In this document: positions 33,441 through 42,200 of the stretch, one piece after another | Position numbering within the stretch: position 1 is the first letter of the stretch | How the letters are laid out: every line of letters begins with the position of its first letter | Source of the DNA: Cohnella abietis | GTDB lineage: Bacteria; Bacillota; Bacilli; Paenibacillales; Paenibacillaceae | Direction: 5' to 3' | Length of the DNA: 64,000 nucleotides | Assembly (NCBI RefSeq): GCF_004295585.1 | Contig: NZ_AP019400.1 | Coordinates: 5,859,501 to 5,923,500 of the forward strand | Notes under the pieces: generated by a model | Told to the model about the DNA's origin: nothing | What the model saw: only the letters and a program-made list of their open reading frames with translations | Database searches by the model: none | Translations under genes and position numbers: made by a program

Positions 33441-35180
33441 TCACATCGAATTACTTGAATGTAGCTCTCGCTCTATATAACGTCTAATCTCTTCTACGTC
33501 ATCCATATTCAAGACGTTTGCCGACATGCCCCGCAGGAACTCTCTATCATAGCGTCCCAGCAAATTCCTCATTGGCTGCACCACTGCTCCGCCAACACTG
33601 AATTCATCTAAACCCATGCCAAGCAGCAATGGTGCCGCCAACGGATGAGCCGCCATCTCACCACACATACCTACTCTCTTGCCCTTCTCGTGTGCTGCTG
33701 TAATAATATGGTCTATTAAACTTATAACAGCCGGCTGTAAAGGGTCATTCAATTCATTCACATGAGTCGTCATTCTGCTCGCAGCCATTGTGTATTGGAT
33801 CAGATCATTCGTTCCAATGCTGAAGAAGTCAACCTCGTCTGCTAACCGATTTACCATCAGCGCCGCCGCCGGAACTTCGATCATCATCCCGATTTCCATC
33901 GCCTCGTTAAAGGCGATACCTTCTTTCTTCAGCTCGGACTTCATAACTTCCACTTGGACAATTGCCCGTCTCCACTCGTTAAGCGTTGAGATCATCGGAA
34001 ACAGTAGCTTTACGTTGCCGAAGTGACTTGCTCTCAACACAGCACGAAGCTGCGTTCTGAACAAATCTAAGCGATTCAAGGAAATACGAATACCACGATG
34101 GCCGAGGAAAGGATTGTCCTCCTTATCTAGCCTTAATGAAGGAAGCTGTTTATCTCCTCCCACATCCATCGTGCGAATCACAATTGGTGCCCCCTTATCA
34201 AAGGTAGTGATAACCGCTCTATAGGCTTCGAATTGTTCATCCTCTGTAGGAAAATCCTCCCTACCTAAAAATAGAAATTCCGTGCGAAATAAACCTACTC
34301 CTTCAGCACCGTTCATTCTCGCTGCTTGCGCCTCTGTCAGCGAACCAATGTTGGAGCCGATGATCGGAAGTGAATTTACTTTTTTTTCTACCGTTGTAAG
34401 ACAGCCGTAGTCCTCTGTTGCTCTGCTTTGCTTATCCTTTTCTATGTAGTGCTTATATTCATTAGACAGCATTTTATGCGTACCTGTCGTTAATGTGCCG
34501 TTCGTCCCATTTAACAGCAGCCATTGCCCATCTTGAATACTAAGCAGTTTACCTCCCATTCCAACAACAGCAGGTATTCCCATCGAACGAGTAATAATAG
34601 CCGCATGCGAAGTCGCCCCCCCTGTAGCTGTTACAAGGCCCGCTACCGCCTTTGGATGAAGCCGCACTGCTTCTGAGGGGGTAAGATCCTCACAAATTAA
34701 GATCAATCCCTCTTTGTCTACAATGGCTTCCAAAGGCTCACTTTCTCCCCGTAGCTCCCGAACGATTCTTCGACATACATCTTCGATATCCATCGCTCTT
34801 TCTTCTAGGTATTCATCCCCTAGACGTTGGATCCCTTTCATGATTTCCTTCGTCGTTTCTTCGATCGCGGTCTGAGCTGTATACAATAAGCGTTCGATTT
34901 TATCTCTGGAGACAGCGATCAATGCATCGTCCTTCAAGAGAAGCAGCTGTACTTCTAAGATTTCAGCTTCATCACTCCGTGCTTCAGCTAACAACCGCAA
35001 CCGAATTTCATTTAAGTCATTGTAGGCATGCTCGACCGCCATGTCGAAATGTCTCAGCTCAGAAGGGACCAATGATGGCTTAATCGTCGTCGTTTCCTGC
35101 GGCAGCCTTACTGCAGTCCGAATAGTAAATGCCTGACCAAATGCAACTCCCTCGGATGCTGTTATCCCTTTCATCTGCAT
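33441..35180 (-). CDS. ptsI: PTS enzyme I
   Basis: 579 residues, full length. The N-terminal domain has MKGITASEGVAFGQAF and the phosphorylated histidine in TGGATSHAAIITRSMGIPA; the C-terminal PEP-binding domain has GVGLFRTEFLFLGR, IRTMDVGGDKQLPS and the active-site region VGMCGEMAAHPLAAPLLL. It takes phosphate from PEP and passes it to HPr. ATG 35180 has GGAGGTCAGAAGC upstream. It closes the operon glcT-crr-EIICB-ptsH-ptsI, so this locus encodes a complete set of PTS proteins. No terminator with a clear T run was found after it. Confidence 0.94.
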   Translation of the reverse strand: MQMKGITASEGVAFGQAFTIRTAVRLPQETTTIKPSLVPSELRHFDMAVEHAYNDLNEIRLRLLAEARSDEAEILEVQLLLLKDDALIAVSRDKIERLLYTAQTAIEETTKEIMKGIQRLGDEYLEERAMDIEDVCRRIVRELRGESEPLEAIVDKEGLILICEDLTPSEAVRLHPKAVAGLVTATGGATSHAAIITRSMGIPAVVGMGGKLLSIQDGQWLLLNGTNGTLTTGTHKMLSNEYKHYIEKDKQSRATEDYGCLTTVEKKVNSLPIIGSNIGSLTEAQAARMNGAEGVGLFRTEFLFLGREDFPTEDEQFEAYRAVITTFDKGAPIVIRTMDVGGDKQLPSLRLDKEDNPFLGHRGIRISLNRLDLFRTQLRAVLRASHFGNVKLLFPMISTLNEWRRAIVQVEVMKSELKKEGIAFNEAMEIGMMIEVPAAALMVNRLADEVDFFSIGTNDLIQYTMAASRMTTHVNELNDPLQPAVISLIDHIITAAHEKGKRVGMCGEMAAHPLAAPLLLGMGLDEFSVGGAVVQPMRNLLGRYDREFLRGMSANVLNMDDVEEIRRYIERELHSSNSM

Positions 35181-35246
35181 GCTTCTGACCTCCAAGGGAA
35201 TTTATGCACCTCTCCATTACCTCTACCCATTGTTTAACAATTGAAT

Positions 35247-35501
35247 TTAATGATTGGAGCTTAATATAACACCAATGGCCTCTATCGCAAGCTCACATTG
35301 GTCTCCTTCAGCTACAACAGTAATCTCGTCCCCACACTTCGCACCGATTGAGATCATCATGACTAGACTTTTCGCGTTGAACCGTTTACCCTCCTTCACC
35401 AAATGGATTTCGCAAGGATATCCAGCAGCTGCATTGACGATTTTACCTGCGGGGCGTGCATGAATGCCCGTCGAGTTCATAACCGTGTAGGTTCTCTGCA
35501 A
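35247..35501 (-). CDS. ptsH: PTS phosphocarrier protein HPr-like
   Basis: 84 residues. The active histidine is in NSTGIHARPAGKIVNAA (near 15) and the regulatory serine in FNAKSLVMMISIGAKCG (near 46), both preserved, so it could act in phosphotransfer and, if HPr kinase recognises it, in catabolite repression. It differs from textbook HPr around the serine (AKSLVMMISIG with a cysteine after it). The start is TTG with TAGGAG ten bases upstream. It lies 12 bases after the EIICB gene; being inside a sugar operon, it may be dedicated to it instead of the general HPr. Confidence 0.88.
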   Translation of the reverse strand: MQRTYTVMNSTGIHARPAGKIVNAAAGYPCEIHLVKEGKRFNAKSLVMMISIGAKCGDEITVVAEGDQCELAIEAIGVILSSNH

Positions 35502-35513
35502 ACAAATGCACTC

Positions 35514-36962
35514 CTATAATATTGATTTAATCTGGTCCTTCAGCTTCTCCGCTTCCATACCGAAGATTGCCTGAATGGAACCTTTACCTAAGCGAATGAC
35601 CCCTGCTGCTCCCAAGGCTTTCAGCCTCCAGTCATCCACGAGATTTTCGTTATGTACAATTAGCCGCAGACGCGTGATGCAGGCATCAATACTTTTAATG
35701 TTGTCTACCCCTCCAAGCGCCTCCGCAACCAGTTGGGCGTTATTTGCCTGTTTATCAGCTCGTTCAGTGGCTGTTTTCTCTTGCTTCCCATTCTCCTGCT
35801 CTCGACCCGGAGTCATTAGATTAAATTTTACGATCATAGTCCGAAAAAGGAAATAATAAACAACAGCAAATAACAATCCCAGCGGGATGATTAGTAGTGG
35901 CTTCGTAGCTAAGGGGTAATTAATGGCGTAATCGATGAATCCTGCTGAGAAACCAAAGCCGTGCTTAATTCCTATTTCAGCAACAATAAACGCGCTTAGG
36001 CCCGTAAGGATAGCATGTGCAACATACAATATAGGAGCCACAAACATAAAGGCGAATTCAAGCGGCTCAGTAATACCTGTCAGGAATGAAGCCAACGCTG
36101 CACTTAGAAATATAGATGAGATCAGCTTTCTTTTTTCTCGTTTGGCTGTATGTACGATGGCCAGTGCAGCTGCCGGTAGCGCAAACATCATAATCGGGAA
36201 AAAACCGGTCATAAACAGACCTGCATCGGGGTCTCCCGCAAAGAACCGATTGATATCCCCTCGATAAACTTGGCCAGAAACATCAGTAAAGGTGCCAATC
36301 TGGAACCATGCAATGCTATTCAGCACATGATGCAAGCCAAATGGGATGAGTAGCCTGTTAGCAATCGTATAGATTAAAGCACCAATCCCGCCTAAGCCAG
36401 TAACCCATTGTCCGAAATCATTCAGAACAACCTGGATAGGACCCCATATCAAGCCTAGGCCAACAGAAATGAACACCATCGAGAATGAGGTGATGATGGG
36501 AACGAACCTTTTGCCTGAGAAAAAACCAAGCCAATCTGGAAGCTTTATCTGATAATATTTCTTATAGAAGAATGAGGCGACAATACCTGCTATAATGCCC
36601 CCCATCACACCCATATTTTGTTTCGCATCCAATACCGACCAGTTCGAAAAAACGGTAGAGACTTCAACAAACACATAATTTAATATTAGGTGAGCAATAA
36701 CAGCAGCTAGCGCCGCAACCGCATCTCCTCCGACACCTATCCCGATACTGATCGCAAAAATGAGCGGAAGATTGTCAAAGATCGCAGACCCTCCAGCATC
36801 TAGGAATGGAGCAATGAAGTCATTTAACCATCTACCGAACTCTCCGAAGTGGAAGTCATTCTCGTAATCAATTTTGCCGAACCGGAGCAGGATAGAAGCC
36901 GCTGGTAGAACAGCAACGGGTAACATAAGGGATCTTCCGATTTTTTGCAGGAAAGCGAACAT
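35514..36962 (-). CDS. nagE: PTS EIICB component, N-acetylglucosamine type
   Basis: 482 residues. EIIC (~1-385) has about ten membrane helices with RSLMLPVAVLPAASILL at the start, PFGLHHVLNSIAWF, then GDINRFFAGDPDAGLFMTG and SFLTGITEPLEFAFMF. The GDINRFFAGD version is that of the GlcNAc permeases NagE/NagP, not of glucose PtsG. A charged linker (~386-405) leads to EIIB with its phosphocysteine in SIDACITRLRLIV. There is no EIIA domain; that is supplied by the crr gene 28 bases upstream. Imported GlcNAc is phosphorylated at C6. Symbol by similarity only. Confidence 0.87.
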   Translation of the reverse strand: MFAFLQKIGRSLMLPVAVLPAASILLRFGKIDYENDFHFGEFGRWLNDFIAPFLDAGGSAIFDNLPLIFAISIGIGVGGDAVAALAAVIAHLILNYVFVEVSTVFSNWSVLDAKQNMGVMGGIIAGIVASFFYKKYYQIKLPDWLGFFSGKRFVPIITSFSMVFISVGLGLIWGPIQVVLNDFGQWVTGLGGIGALIYTIANRLLIPFGLHHVLNSIAWFQIGTFTDVSGQVYRGDINRFFAGDPDAGLFMTGFFPIMMFALPAAALAIVHTAKREKRKLISSIFLSAALASFLTGITEPLEFAFMFVAPILYVAHAILTGLSAFIVAEIGIKHGFGFSAGFIDYAINYPLATKPLLIIPLGLLFAVVYYFLFRTMIVKFNLMTPGREQENGKQEKTATERADKQANNAQLVAEALGGVDNIKSIDACITRLRLIVHNENLVDDWRLKALGAAGVIRLGKGSIQAIFGMEAEKLKDQIKSIL

Positions 36963-36990
36963 ACTTGAATCTCTCCTCCGCTCAACTGAC

Positions 36991-37497
36991 TTATTTCAGT
37001 ACAATGCGGAATACATCGGGCTCCGCCATGTGAACCTCGCGATACTCGCATTCTACGTAATCGATAAGTCTCTCTCCGATGGCAGTAATAAGAACAAAAG
37101 CTGGATAACCCGCCTTACGGATGTTGTGGAGATCAAATTTCATAATAACCTGTCCTTCCAAAAGGGTGTCGCCAGCTTTCACCAGCACGAGGAAGCCTTC
37201 ACCCTTCAGATCGACAGTGTCAATTCCAATATGAATCAGAAACTGCAAGCCAGTTGAGTGCTCGATCACTAAGGCATGCTTCGTATCGATAACATGGGTC
37301 ACTTTACCAGAAATGGGCGCAACGACATACCCATCCGATGGATCAATGGCCACCCCTTCTCCCATGAACCCACGTGAGAAAACTTCATCCTTCACCTCAC
37401 GGAGCGGAATTAACCGTCCTGAAACAGGTGCCGCTACAGCAACAGAGTGGGACACTCCGAGCATGCGACTAAGCCTTTTTTGGAACATCCGATTCAC
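36991..37497 (-). CDS. crr: PTS EIIA component (Glc/Crr type)
   Basis: 168 residues, one EIIA-Glc domain. It has APVSGRLIPLREVKDEVFS near the N-terminus, APISGKVTHVIDTKHALVIE in the middle and the phosphorylated histidine in LQFLIHIGIDTVDLKGEGF (second His of the HxxxxxxxxxxxxxxH pair). It accepts phosphate from HPr and hands it to the EIIB domain of the next gene. ATG is preceded by GAGGGGTGAATCGG. It is separated from glcT by only 3 bases, so coupled. Confidence 0.9.
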   Translation of the reverse strand: MNRMFQKRLSRMLGVSHSVAVAAPVSGRLIPLREVKDEVFSRGFMGEGVAIDPSDGYVVAPISGKVTHVIDTKHALVIEHSTGLQFLIHIGIDTVDLKGEGFLVLVKAGDTLLEGQVIMKFDLHNIRKAGYPAFVLITAIGERLIDYVECEYREVHMAEPDVFRIVLK

Positions 37498-37500
37498 CCC

Positions 37501-38376
37501 TCACTCTCTTTCAGTTGATAACTTAACCTGAAACAGGCGGTGCAAATGGATAGCCATATATCCGATTTCGTCATCCGAGATTGCAACGTCCAATTCTTCT
37601 TTAATCAACTCTGCTATTTCTGTGGCAAGAGCAAATAATTGGGGATGATGCACCTTTATTTCCGCTGCCAATGGATTACTAACATGGTGACCCAATAATA
37701 GCCGTTCAAACGCCCCACGAAGATGCGTAATTAGCCTCACATATTCGCTGCCCTTCCGCGGCAGACAAGATCCTCTTCTCTGTTCGATATGCTCAACGAT
37801 GCGATTTAGCAGTCCCGTCATCCTCACCAGCTGTCCAACCGATACCTTTCCCAGACAGGAATGAACATGAAGCGCAAGAAAACCGACTTCATCTTCAGGA
37901 ACGGAAATACCGAATCGCTCACTGATAATAGCAGCGGCCCTAGAAGCAATCTCATATTCTAACGGGAAGCTCATCTGGGTCTCATGAAGAAATGGGTTAT
38001 TGATTTCCATCCCATTCTTCAATCTGTACAAGGCAAATTGAATGTGGTTAGGCAGCGCAAAATAAACCTTAGGCTGTACAGGAGTACCCATCTGTTCCTT
38101 GACGTTCTCTATTATCTGCTCAGAAATCTGTATAACCTCTGGATCTATGTTCTCGATCAGCTCTTGAAACTGGCTGATGGGATGCTCCTCATCCAATCGG
38201 TAGCGCTTCTCAATCCGAGGATCTTCGATACTGATCCAATCGCTCCCTTTGGAGGCAAACCCAATACCTTTGCCAAACAGAACGTACTCCTTGGATGTGG
38301 TGGGATCAAGAGTTAGAACGACATTATTACCAACCACACGATCAATTTGCAGTAACCCTTTCCTGGTCAAACCCAT
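37501..38376 (-). CDS. glcT: BglG/GlcT-family transcription antiterminator
   Basis: 291 residues: an RNA-binding CAT domain (~1-60, LLQIDRVVGNNVVLTLD), PRD1 (~70-170) and PRD2 (~175-285), with phosphorylatable histidines in LALHVHSCLG and YMAIHLHRLF. PRD antiterminators bind a RAT hairpin and prevent an overlapping terminator; PTS proteins control them by phosphorylation. A GlcT-type RAT (38486-38517) and terminator precede this gene, so it is autoregulated with the whole pts operon. ATG 38376 abuts the AGGAGGG; TTG 38370 is better spaced. GlcT normally serves the glucose PTS, but the partner EIICB here looks GlcNAc-specific. Confidence 0.88.
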   Translation of the reverse strand: MGLTRKGLLQIDRVVGNNVVLTLDPTTSKEYVLFGKGIGFASKGSDWISIEDPRIEKRYRLDEEHPISQFQELIENIDPEVIQISEQIIENVKEQMGTPVQPKVYFALPNHIQFALYRLKNGMEINNPFLHETQMSFPLEYEIASRAAAIISERFGISVPEDEVGFLALHVHSCLGKVSVGQLVRMTGLLNRIVEHIEQRRGSCLPRKGSEYVRLITHLRGAFERLLLGHHVSNPLAAEIKVHHPQLFALATEIAELIKEELDVAISDDEIGYMAIHLHRLFQVKLSTERE

Positions 38377-38436
38377 CCCTCCTGAAGAGTATAAATTCTA
38401 CATAGCCCTTTGTTAAATGCCATGTTCCAGTGGGTT

Positions 38437-38489
38437 AAAAGAAGAAAAGCCGAAAATACCGACTAAATCGCAGTCGAGTATCCCCGGCT
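38437..38489 (-). terminator. Conditional terminator in the glcT leader
   Basis: On the minus strand AGCCG, ATAC and CGACT pair with AGTCG, TAT and CGGCT across small bulges, followed by TTTCTTCTTTT. Its 5' arm shares the GCC end of the RAT, the usual mutually exclusive arrangement. Confidence 0.82.
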
Positions 38490-38517
38490 CATGCCTAGTA
38501 AACTAGTAACACGCCTT
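38486..38517 (-). promoter_or_regulatory. GlcT-type RAT (ribonucleic antiterminator) of the pts operon
   Basis: Read on the minus strand, a GGC/GCC lower stem, the internal loop GTGTTA opposite GCATGA, a CTAG/CTAG upper stem and a TTTA loop give the canonical RAT fold. The loop bases agree with those I recall for the B. subtilis ptsG RAT. It overlaps the terminator that follows. Confidence 0.85.
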
Positions 38518-38529
38518 ATTATTAAATAT

Positions 38530-38573
38530 ATGATATTCTAAATTGCATAATCCTGTCAATGTAATCGCTTACC
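38530..38573 (-). promoter_or_regulatory. Sigma-A promoter of the glcT-pts operon with cre-like site
   Basis: Minus strand: TTGACA (38559-38554) and TATCAT (38535-38530), 18 bases apart. Immediately upstream, TGTAATCGCTTACC (38560-38573, plus strand) matches 12 of 14 positions of the CcpA cre consensus. It lies between this promoter and the divergent one at 38603, so CcpA could influence both. Confidence 0.65.
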
Positions 38574-38602
38574 AACCGTATTAAATTTGAGTTTGTTTGT
38601 TA

Positions 38603-38631
38603 TTGACATCTTTATTTGCACGATGTATGCT
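38603..38631 (+). promoter_or_regulatory. Sigma-A promoter of the NgcE-like ABC operon
   Basis: TTGACA (38603-38608) and TATGCT (38626-38631) with a 17-base spacer. Transcription should start near 38638, giving a leader of about 150 bases that contains the RAT-like element and terminator described next. Confidence 0.75.
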
Positions 38632-38655
38632 GATCTCAGCCAAATAGGTAAGGCA

Positions 38656-38689
38656 ACATAACGTGTAACCGCAAGGGCATGAGTTATGT
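38656..38689 (+). promoter_or_regulatory. RAT-like antiterminator hairpin in the ABC operon leader
   Basis: ACATAAC pairs with GTTATGT (7 bp); inside, GTGTAA lies opposite GCATGA, then CC/GG closed by a GCAA tetraloop. The internal loop is nearly that of the glcT RAT (GTGTTA/GCATGA), at the same place relative to an overlapping terminator; the upper stem is shorter. This suggests GlcT or another PRD antiterminator also controls the ABC operon. Confidence 0.6.
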
Positions 38690-38727
38690 AAGCAGTTATT
38701 ATGCTTACACAACTCATGCCCTTTTTG
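38675..38727 (+). terminator. Leader terminator of the ABC operon
   Basis: GGGCATGAGTTATGTAAGCA (38675-38694) pairs with 38702-38721 with one mismatch around a 7-base loop, followed by TTTTT. Lying between promoter and first gene, it must be conditional. Its 5' arm contains the 3' half of the RAT-like hairpin. Confidence 0.85.
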
Positions 38728-38790
38728 CGTTGTTCACGATAGGGGATCTTACTTGACAGGCAATAGAGATTGAAAAGGAGATCATGAACG

Positions 38791-40152
38791 ATGACTATGA
38801 AAAAAACGTTAGTGTACGGAATGGTATTCGTATTGTTGATGTCGCTTATGGCTTGCGGCAGCAACAACAAAAAATCAGAGGAGTCTTCACCACCTGCGAC
38901 CACGAGCGTCACTCCGTCTGCTGAGCCAAGTGATTCTGTTGTGGAGAAAACTGGCCTGACCGGTGAGTTTGAAATTCAATACTTCGTTGGTGGATATGGC
39001 GATGCTTGGTGGAAAGAAGTTATAGCGGCATTCCAGAAGGCCAACCCTGAGCTTAAGATCAAGGAATCTGCTGGCCCTAAGATCAATGAGCAAATGAAGC
39101 CTCGTTGGATTCAAGGCACTCCTCCGGATGTCGTATACATCGATGGTGCGGGATCTAATGAACGTCAAATGATTGACGACGGACAGCTGCTCGACCTTAC
39201 TGAATTTCTGAAGACGACAACTAACGTTGATGGCGATAAATTGACAGACATCCTCATTGCGCAGCCAACTGCTTATGAAGGTGGCAAGAACTTCACGCTT
39301 CCACTTGTATTCGGTTCATGGGGTATTTTCTACGATAAGGCGTTCTTCCAGAAAAATGGCTGGACCGCTCCTAGCAACTGGAGTGAATTTATCGAAACTA
39401 GCGAGAAAATCAAAGCATCCGGTATCCCTTCCCTCATTCATACCGGCGTTTATCCTTACTACATTAATGGCGGATTACTCGATTCGGCTATCGTAGCTGC
39501 TAATGGCGGCGACGGCTCTATCTTGACGAAACAAGCTAATCTAGAAGCAGGCAGCTTCTCCGGTGATGCTGTGAAAAAAGCGTTGGGTCAAATTGTAGAG
39601 CTTGTCGACAAGCAATTGATCGATAAAGGATCTGTGTCTTTGAATCATACAGATTCGCAAGCACAATGGCTGCAACACAAAGCAGCATTCATTCCAAACG
39701 GCTTATGGTTGGAAAATGAGATGAAGAAGGATATTCCAGTTGGCTTCGAATTCGGCTTCATTCCTTCGGTTGCCCAAGATGCGGGCAAGAACAACATCGT
39801 CATTCCTTACACAAACACGATAGCAATCGCTAAAGATGCTAAAAACCCAGAAGCTGCGAAAGCGTTCCTTGAATTCGCGTTCACTAAAGCTAATGCTGTA
39901 CGTTGGGCAGAGCTGACAGGTGCACTTATGAACATTAAGGCGGATCTGAGCTCCTCTTCCGCAAGCGGCGTCGTCAAAGATGCAATGGCATTCTTCAACT
40001 CTGACAAGACAACTGTTGCTCCTGTCGCAGTTTTGAATGCAGACGTAGAAAAAGTGAAGCAAGATGCAACGGTCGCCTTAACGATCGGTAAAATCAATGC
40101 GGACGAATGGATCAAACGTCTAGAAGACGCAGCCGCAAAAGCACGTAAATAA
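38791..40152 (+). CDS. Sugar ABC transporter substrate-binding lipoprotein, NgcE-like
   Basis: 453 residues. The lipoprotein signal is MKKTLVYGMVFVLLMSLMAC (lipobox LMAC). A Ser/Thr/Pro linker (~25-55) leads to a family 1 extracellular binding protein. The motifs YFVGGYGDAWWKEVIAAFQK and PRWIQGTPPDVVYIDGAG resemble those I recall for NgcE, the GlcNAc/chitobiose receptor of Streptomyces; LPLVFGSWGIFYDKAFFQKN follows. This fits the GlcNAc-type PTS next door. ATG 38791 (or 38797) has AAAAGGAG upstream. The long leader carries a conditional terminator. No ATPase gene is present, so a shared MsmX-like ATPase elsewhere is expected. Confidence 0.82.
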   Translation: MTMKKTLVYGMVFVLLMSLMACGSNNKKSEESSPPATTSVTPSAEPSDSVVEKTGLTGEFEIQYFVGGYGDAWWKEVIAAFQKANPELKIKESAGPKINEQMKPRWIQGTPPDVVYIDGAGSNERQMIDDGQLLDLTEFLKTTTNVDGDKLTDILIAQPTAYEGGKNFTLPLVFGSWGIFYDKAFFQKNGWTAPSNWSEFIETSEKIKASGIPSLIHTGVYPYYINGGLLDSAIVAANGGDGSILTKQANLEAGSFSGDAVKKALGQIVELVDKQLIDKGSVSLNHTDSQAQWLQHKAAFIPNGLWLENEMKKDIPVGFEFGFIPSVAQDAGKNNIVIPYTNTIAIAKDAKNPEAAKAFLEFAFTKANAVRWAELTGALMNIKADLSSSSASGVVKDAMAFFNSDKTTVAPVAVLNADVEKVKQDATVALTIGKINADEWIKRLEDAAAKARK

Positions 40153-40195
40153 TTTTGCCATTATTCATTTCACGACTTGTCAGATAGAAACCAAG

Positions 40196-40247
40196 CAGCC
40201 AATAGGGGAATGCCTGCAAAACTAATGGCTCTCTCCCCTATTGGCTG
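40196..40247 (+). other. Intercistronic hairpin after the NgcE-like gene
   Basis: CAGCCAATAGGGG (40196-40208) pairs perfectly with CCCCTATTGGCTG (40235-40247) around a 26-base loop; no T run. Like the hairpins at 30861 and 52867, it separates a binding-protein gene from its permease gene. Confidence 0.75.
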
Positions 40248-40283
40248 TCTGATTCAACGACAGGATAAAGGAAGGTAAACGCG

Positions 40284-41177
40284 ATGTCGCAACAAACTAG
40301 AAGAAACGCATTTATTGCGGTTTTCCTGCTCCCCACCTTTTTGTTTTTCTGCCTATTCGCTCTCTACCCCATCGCAAAGGGAATTCATATCTCCTTATTC
40401 GATTGGTCAGGCAGCTCGAAAAACAAGCATTTCATCGGCTTGGATAACTTTCGTGAATTGTTCAACGATCCGATTATTTGGACTGCGATTAAGAATGACT
40501 ATTTTCTTGTCGTCGGCAAGGTCATTGGTATTATGCTGCTGGCAACCTTCTTCGCAATTGCCGTCACTCGTTTGAGGGCTGCGGGAAGTGGTTTTTACCG
40601 GTCCATTTTCTTTATCCCGAACATCATATCCGTTGTCGTTATAGGTGTGTTGTGGAGGTACGTTTATAATCCGAATTTGGGTTTTCTAAACTCCTTTTTA
40701 TCCTTATTCAGTAAGGAGCCGGTCCAGCTTACATGGCTCGGAACCGAGAATCTGGCTATGTGGTCGCTGTTGTGGCCTTCGATCTGGGCGGGTATTGGCT
40801 TCTATATGATTCTGCTAATTGCTGCGATATTAAGCATTCCAGCAGAGCTGTACGAAGCTGCTGATTTGGATGGTGCTTCTCAATCCAAGCAATTCTGGTC
40901 AATGACCCTGCCTCTCATCTGGGGTCAGATTAAGATCAGCATTCTGCATGTCGTTATGACCACCTTAAATGGCTCATTTATTATCGTCTGGATCATGACC
41001 GAAGGAGGCCCCGACAATTCCACTCAGGTTATGGGATCTTATTTGTATCAGATGGGCTTCCGCCAATATCACATGGGATATGCAGCCGCAATCGGTGTGT
41101 TGATCCTCACGGTTTCTCTTATTACTACACTGATCCTTCAGCTCCTGCTGAATAGGGATACGACCGAAATGGCTTGA
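40284..41177 (+). CDS. Sugar ABC transporter permease (MalF/NgcF-type)
   Basis: 297 residues with six membrane helices. The opening FIAVFLLPTFLFFCLFALYP and LFDWSGSSKNKHFIGLDNFRELF are typical of MalF-like permeases; the EAA coupling loop is ELYEAADLDGASQSKQFWSM, followed by TLPLIWGQI. It forms the channel with the next gene product. ATG has AAAGGAAGGTAAACGCG upstream. The preceding hairpin probably lowers its expression relative to the binding protein. Confidence 0.9.
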   Translation: MSQQTRRNAFIAVFLLPTFLFFCLFALYPIAKGIHISLFDWSGSSKNKHFIGLDNFRELFNDPIIWTAIKNDYFLVVGKVIGIMLLATFFAIAVTRLRAAGSGFYRSIFFIPNIISVVVIGVLWRYVYNPNLGFLNSFLSLFSKEPVQLTWLGTENLAMWSLLWPSIWAGIGFYMILLIAAILSIPAELYEAADLDGASQSKQFWSMTLPLIWGQIKISILHVVMTTLNGSFIIVWIMTEGGPDNSTQVMGSYLYQMGFRQYHMGYAAAIGVLILTVSLITTLILQLLLNRDTTEMA

Positions 41178-41194
41178 GGAGTGAAAATGTCGAA

Positions 41195-42040
41195 ATGATC
41201 TTACACAAACAAAATCTGTTCGGCCGCATCATTACGAATGCAGTCCTGTACTTATGGACTGCAGCGGTTTTGTATCCTCTATTATGGACATTGCTAGCTT
41301 CTTTGAAGGATAACCCACAATTTTTACTTAAGGAGCCTTGGACGTTACCAGAATTTCCATTGCTCTGGTCTAACTTCACCTATGTATGGAGTAAATACGG
41401 TTTTGGCAGCTTTTTCTTAAATTCGACTATCGTAACCTTATCCAGTATTTTTCTTTCCGTGTTTCTCGCCGCAACCTCGTCTTATGTATTGGCCAGATTT
41501 GCCTTCAAAGCAGGACAGGTGATGTATTACCTCTATTTATCAGCTATGATGATCCCGATGATATTGGGTTTGATCCCGCTATTTTTCCTTTTGAACGATA
41601 TGGGCTTAATCAACACGCTGTTAGGTCTAGTTATCGTCTATACCGCCAGCGCTCTCCCCTTTGGAATATTCGTACTCGTTAGTTTTTTCAAAATGCTGCC
41701 TAAAGAACTGGAAGAAGCGGCGTACATTGACGGTGCCGGATACTCGCGAACATTCTTTTCAGTTATGCTACCGCTTGCCCGATCCGGCTTAATATCAGTG
41801 GGGATCATGAACGGATTAAATATCTGGAACGAGTATATTATGGGAACTGTATTTATTAATGATCCGAAGCTATATACACTTCCCGTAGGCATCGCAGTCA
41901 TGCAGACAGAGATGCAGTACCGTACAGAATGGGGACCACTGTTTGCAGGCTTGCTGCTCTCCATCATCCCGGTTATCATCATTTATTTCATCTTCCAAAG
42001 GCAGATCGCCGAAGGTGTAACCGCTGGCGCGGTGAAGTAA
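41195..42040 (+). CDS. Sugar ABC transporter permease (MalG/NgcG-type)
   Basis: About 281 residues with six membrane helices, PFGIFVLVSFFKMLPKELEE and EAAYIDGAGYSRTFFSVMLP (EAA loop) in the second half, and RQIAEGVTAGAVK as the family's usual C-terminus. ATG 41195 follows GAGGAGTG at a longish spacing; TTG 41174 overlapping the upstream stop is an alternative but has no ribosome site. It is the last gene of the transporter operon; a terminator lies at 42168. Confidence 0.9.
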   Translation: MILHKQNLFGRIITNAVLYLWTAAVLYPLLWTLLASLKDNPQFLLKEPWTLPEFPLLWSNFTYVWSKYGFGSFFLNSTIVTLSSIFLSVFLAATSSYVLARFAFKAGQVMYYLYLSAMMIPMILGLIPLFFLLNDMGLINTLLGLVIVYTASALPFGIFVLVSFFKMLPKELEEAAYIDGAGYSRTFFSVMLPLARSGLISVGIMNGLNIWNEYIMGTVFINDPKLYTLPVGIAVMQTEMQYRTEWGPLFAGLLLSIIPVIIIYFIFQRQIAEGVTAGAVK

Positions 42041-42167
42041 CGGGCTTGTTCCCTCTGTATGAGTTTAAAAATTAGATTTACTGAGGTTTTTGTAACGAAG
42101 AATAGAAGTTTATTAATTGACTTTACTCAACTCACCCTTACAAACAATACGATCTCATACAAATAAG

Positions 42168-42200
42168 AAAAACCGTCAGGTTCATCCTGACGGTCTTTTT
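42168..42200. terminator. Terminator downstream of the NgcEFG-like operon
   Basis: ACCGTCAGG (42172-42180) pairs with CCTGACGGT (42186-42194) and is followed by CTTTTTGGG; AAGAAAAACC on the other side lets it also serve the convergent metallophosphoesterase gene. The rest of 42041-42314 shows nothing else. Confidence 0.85.

Noticed and set aside
38656..38727. ZTP (pfl) riboswitch in the ABC operon leader
   Set aside because: CCGCAAGGGCA is loosely like the ZTP core, but the 5' domain is absent; the RAT-like reading explains the structure better.
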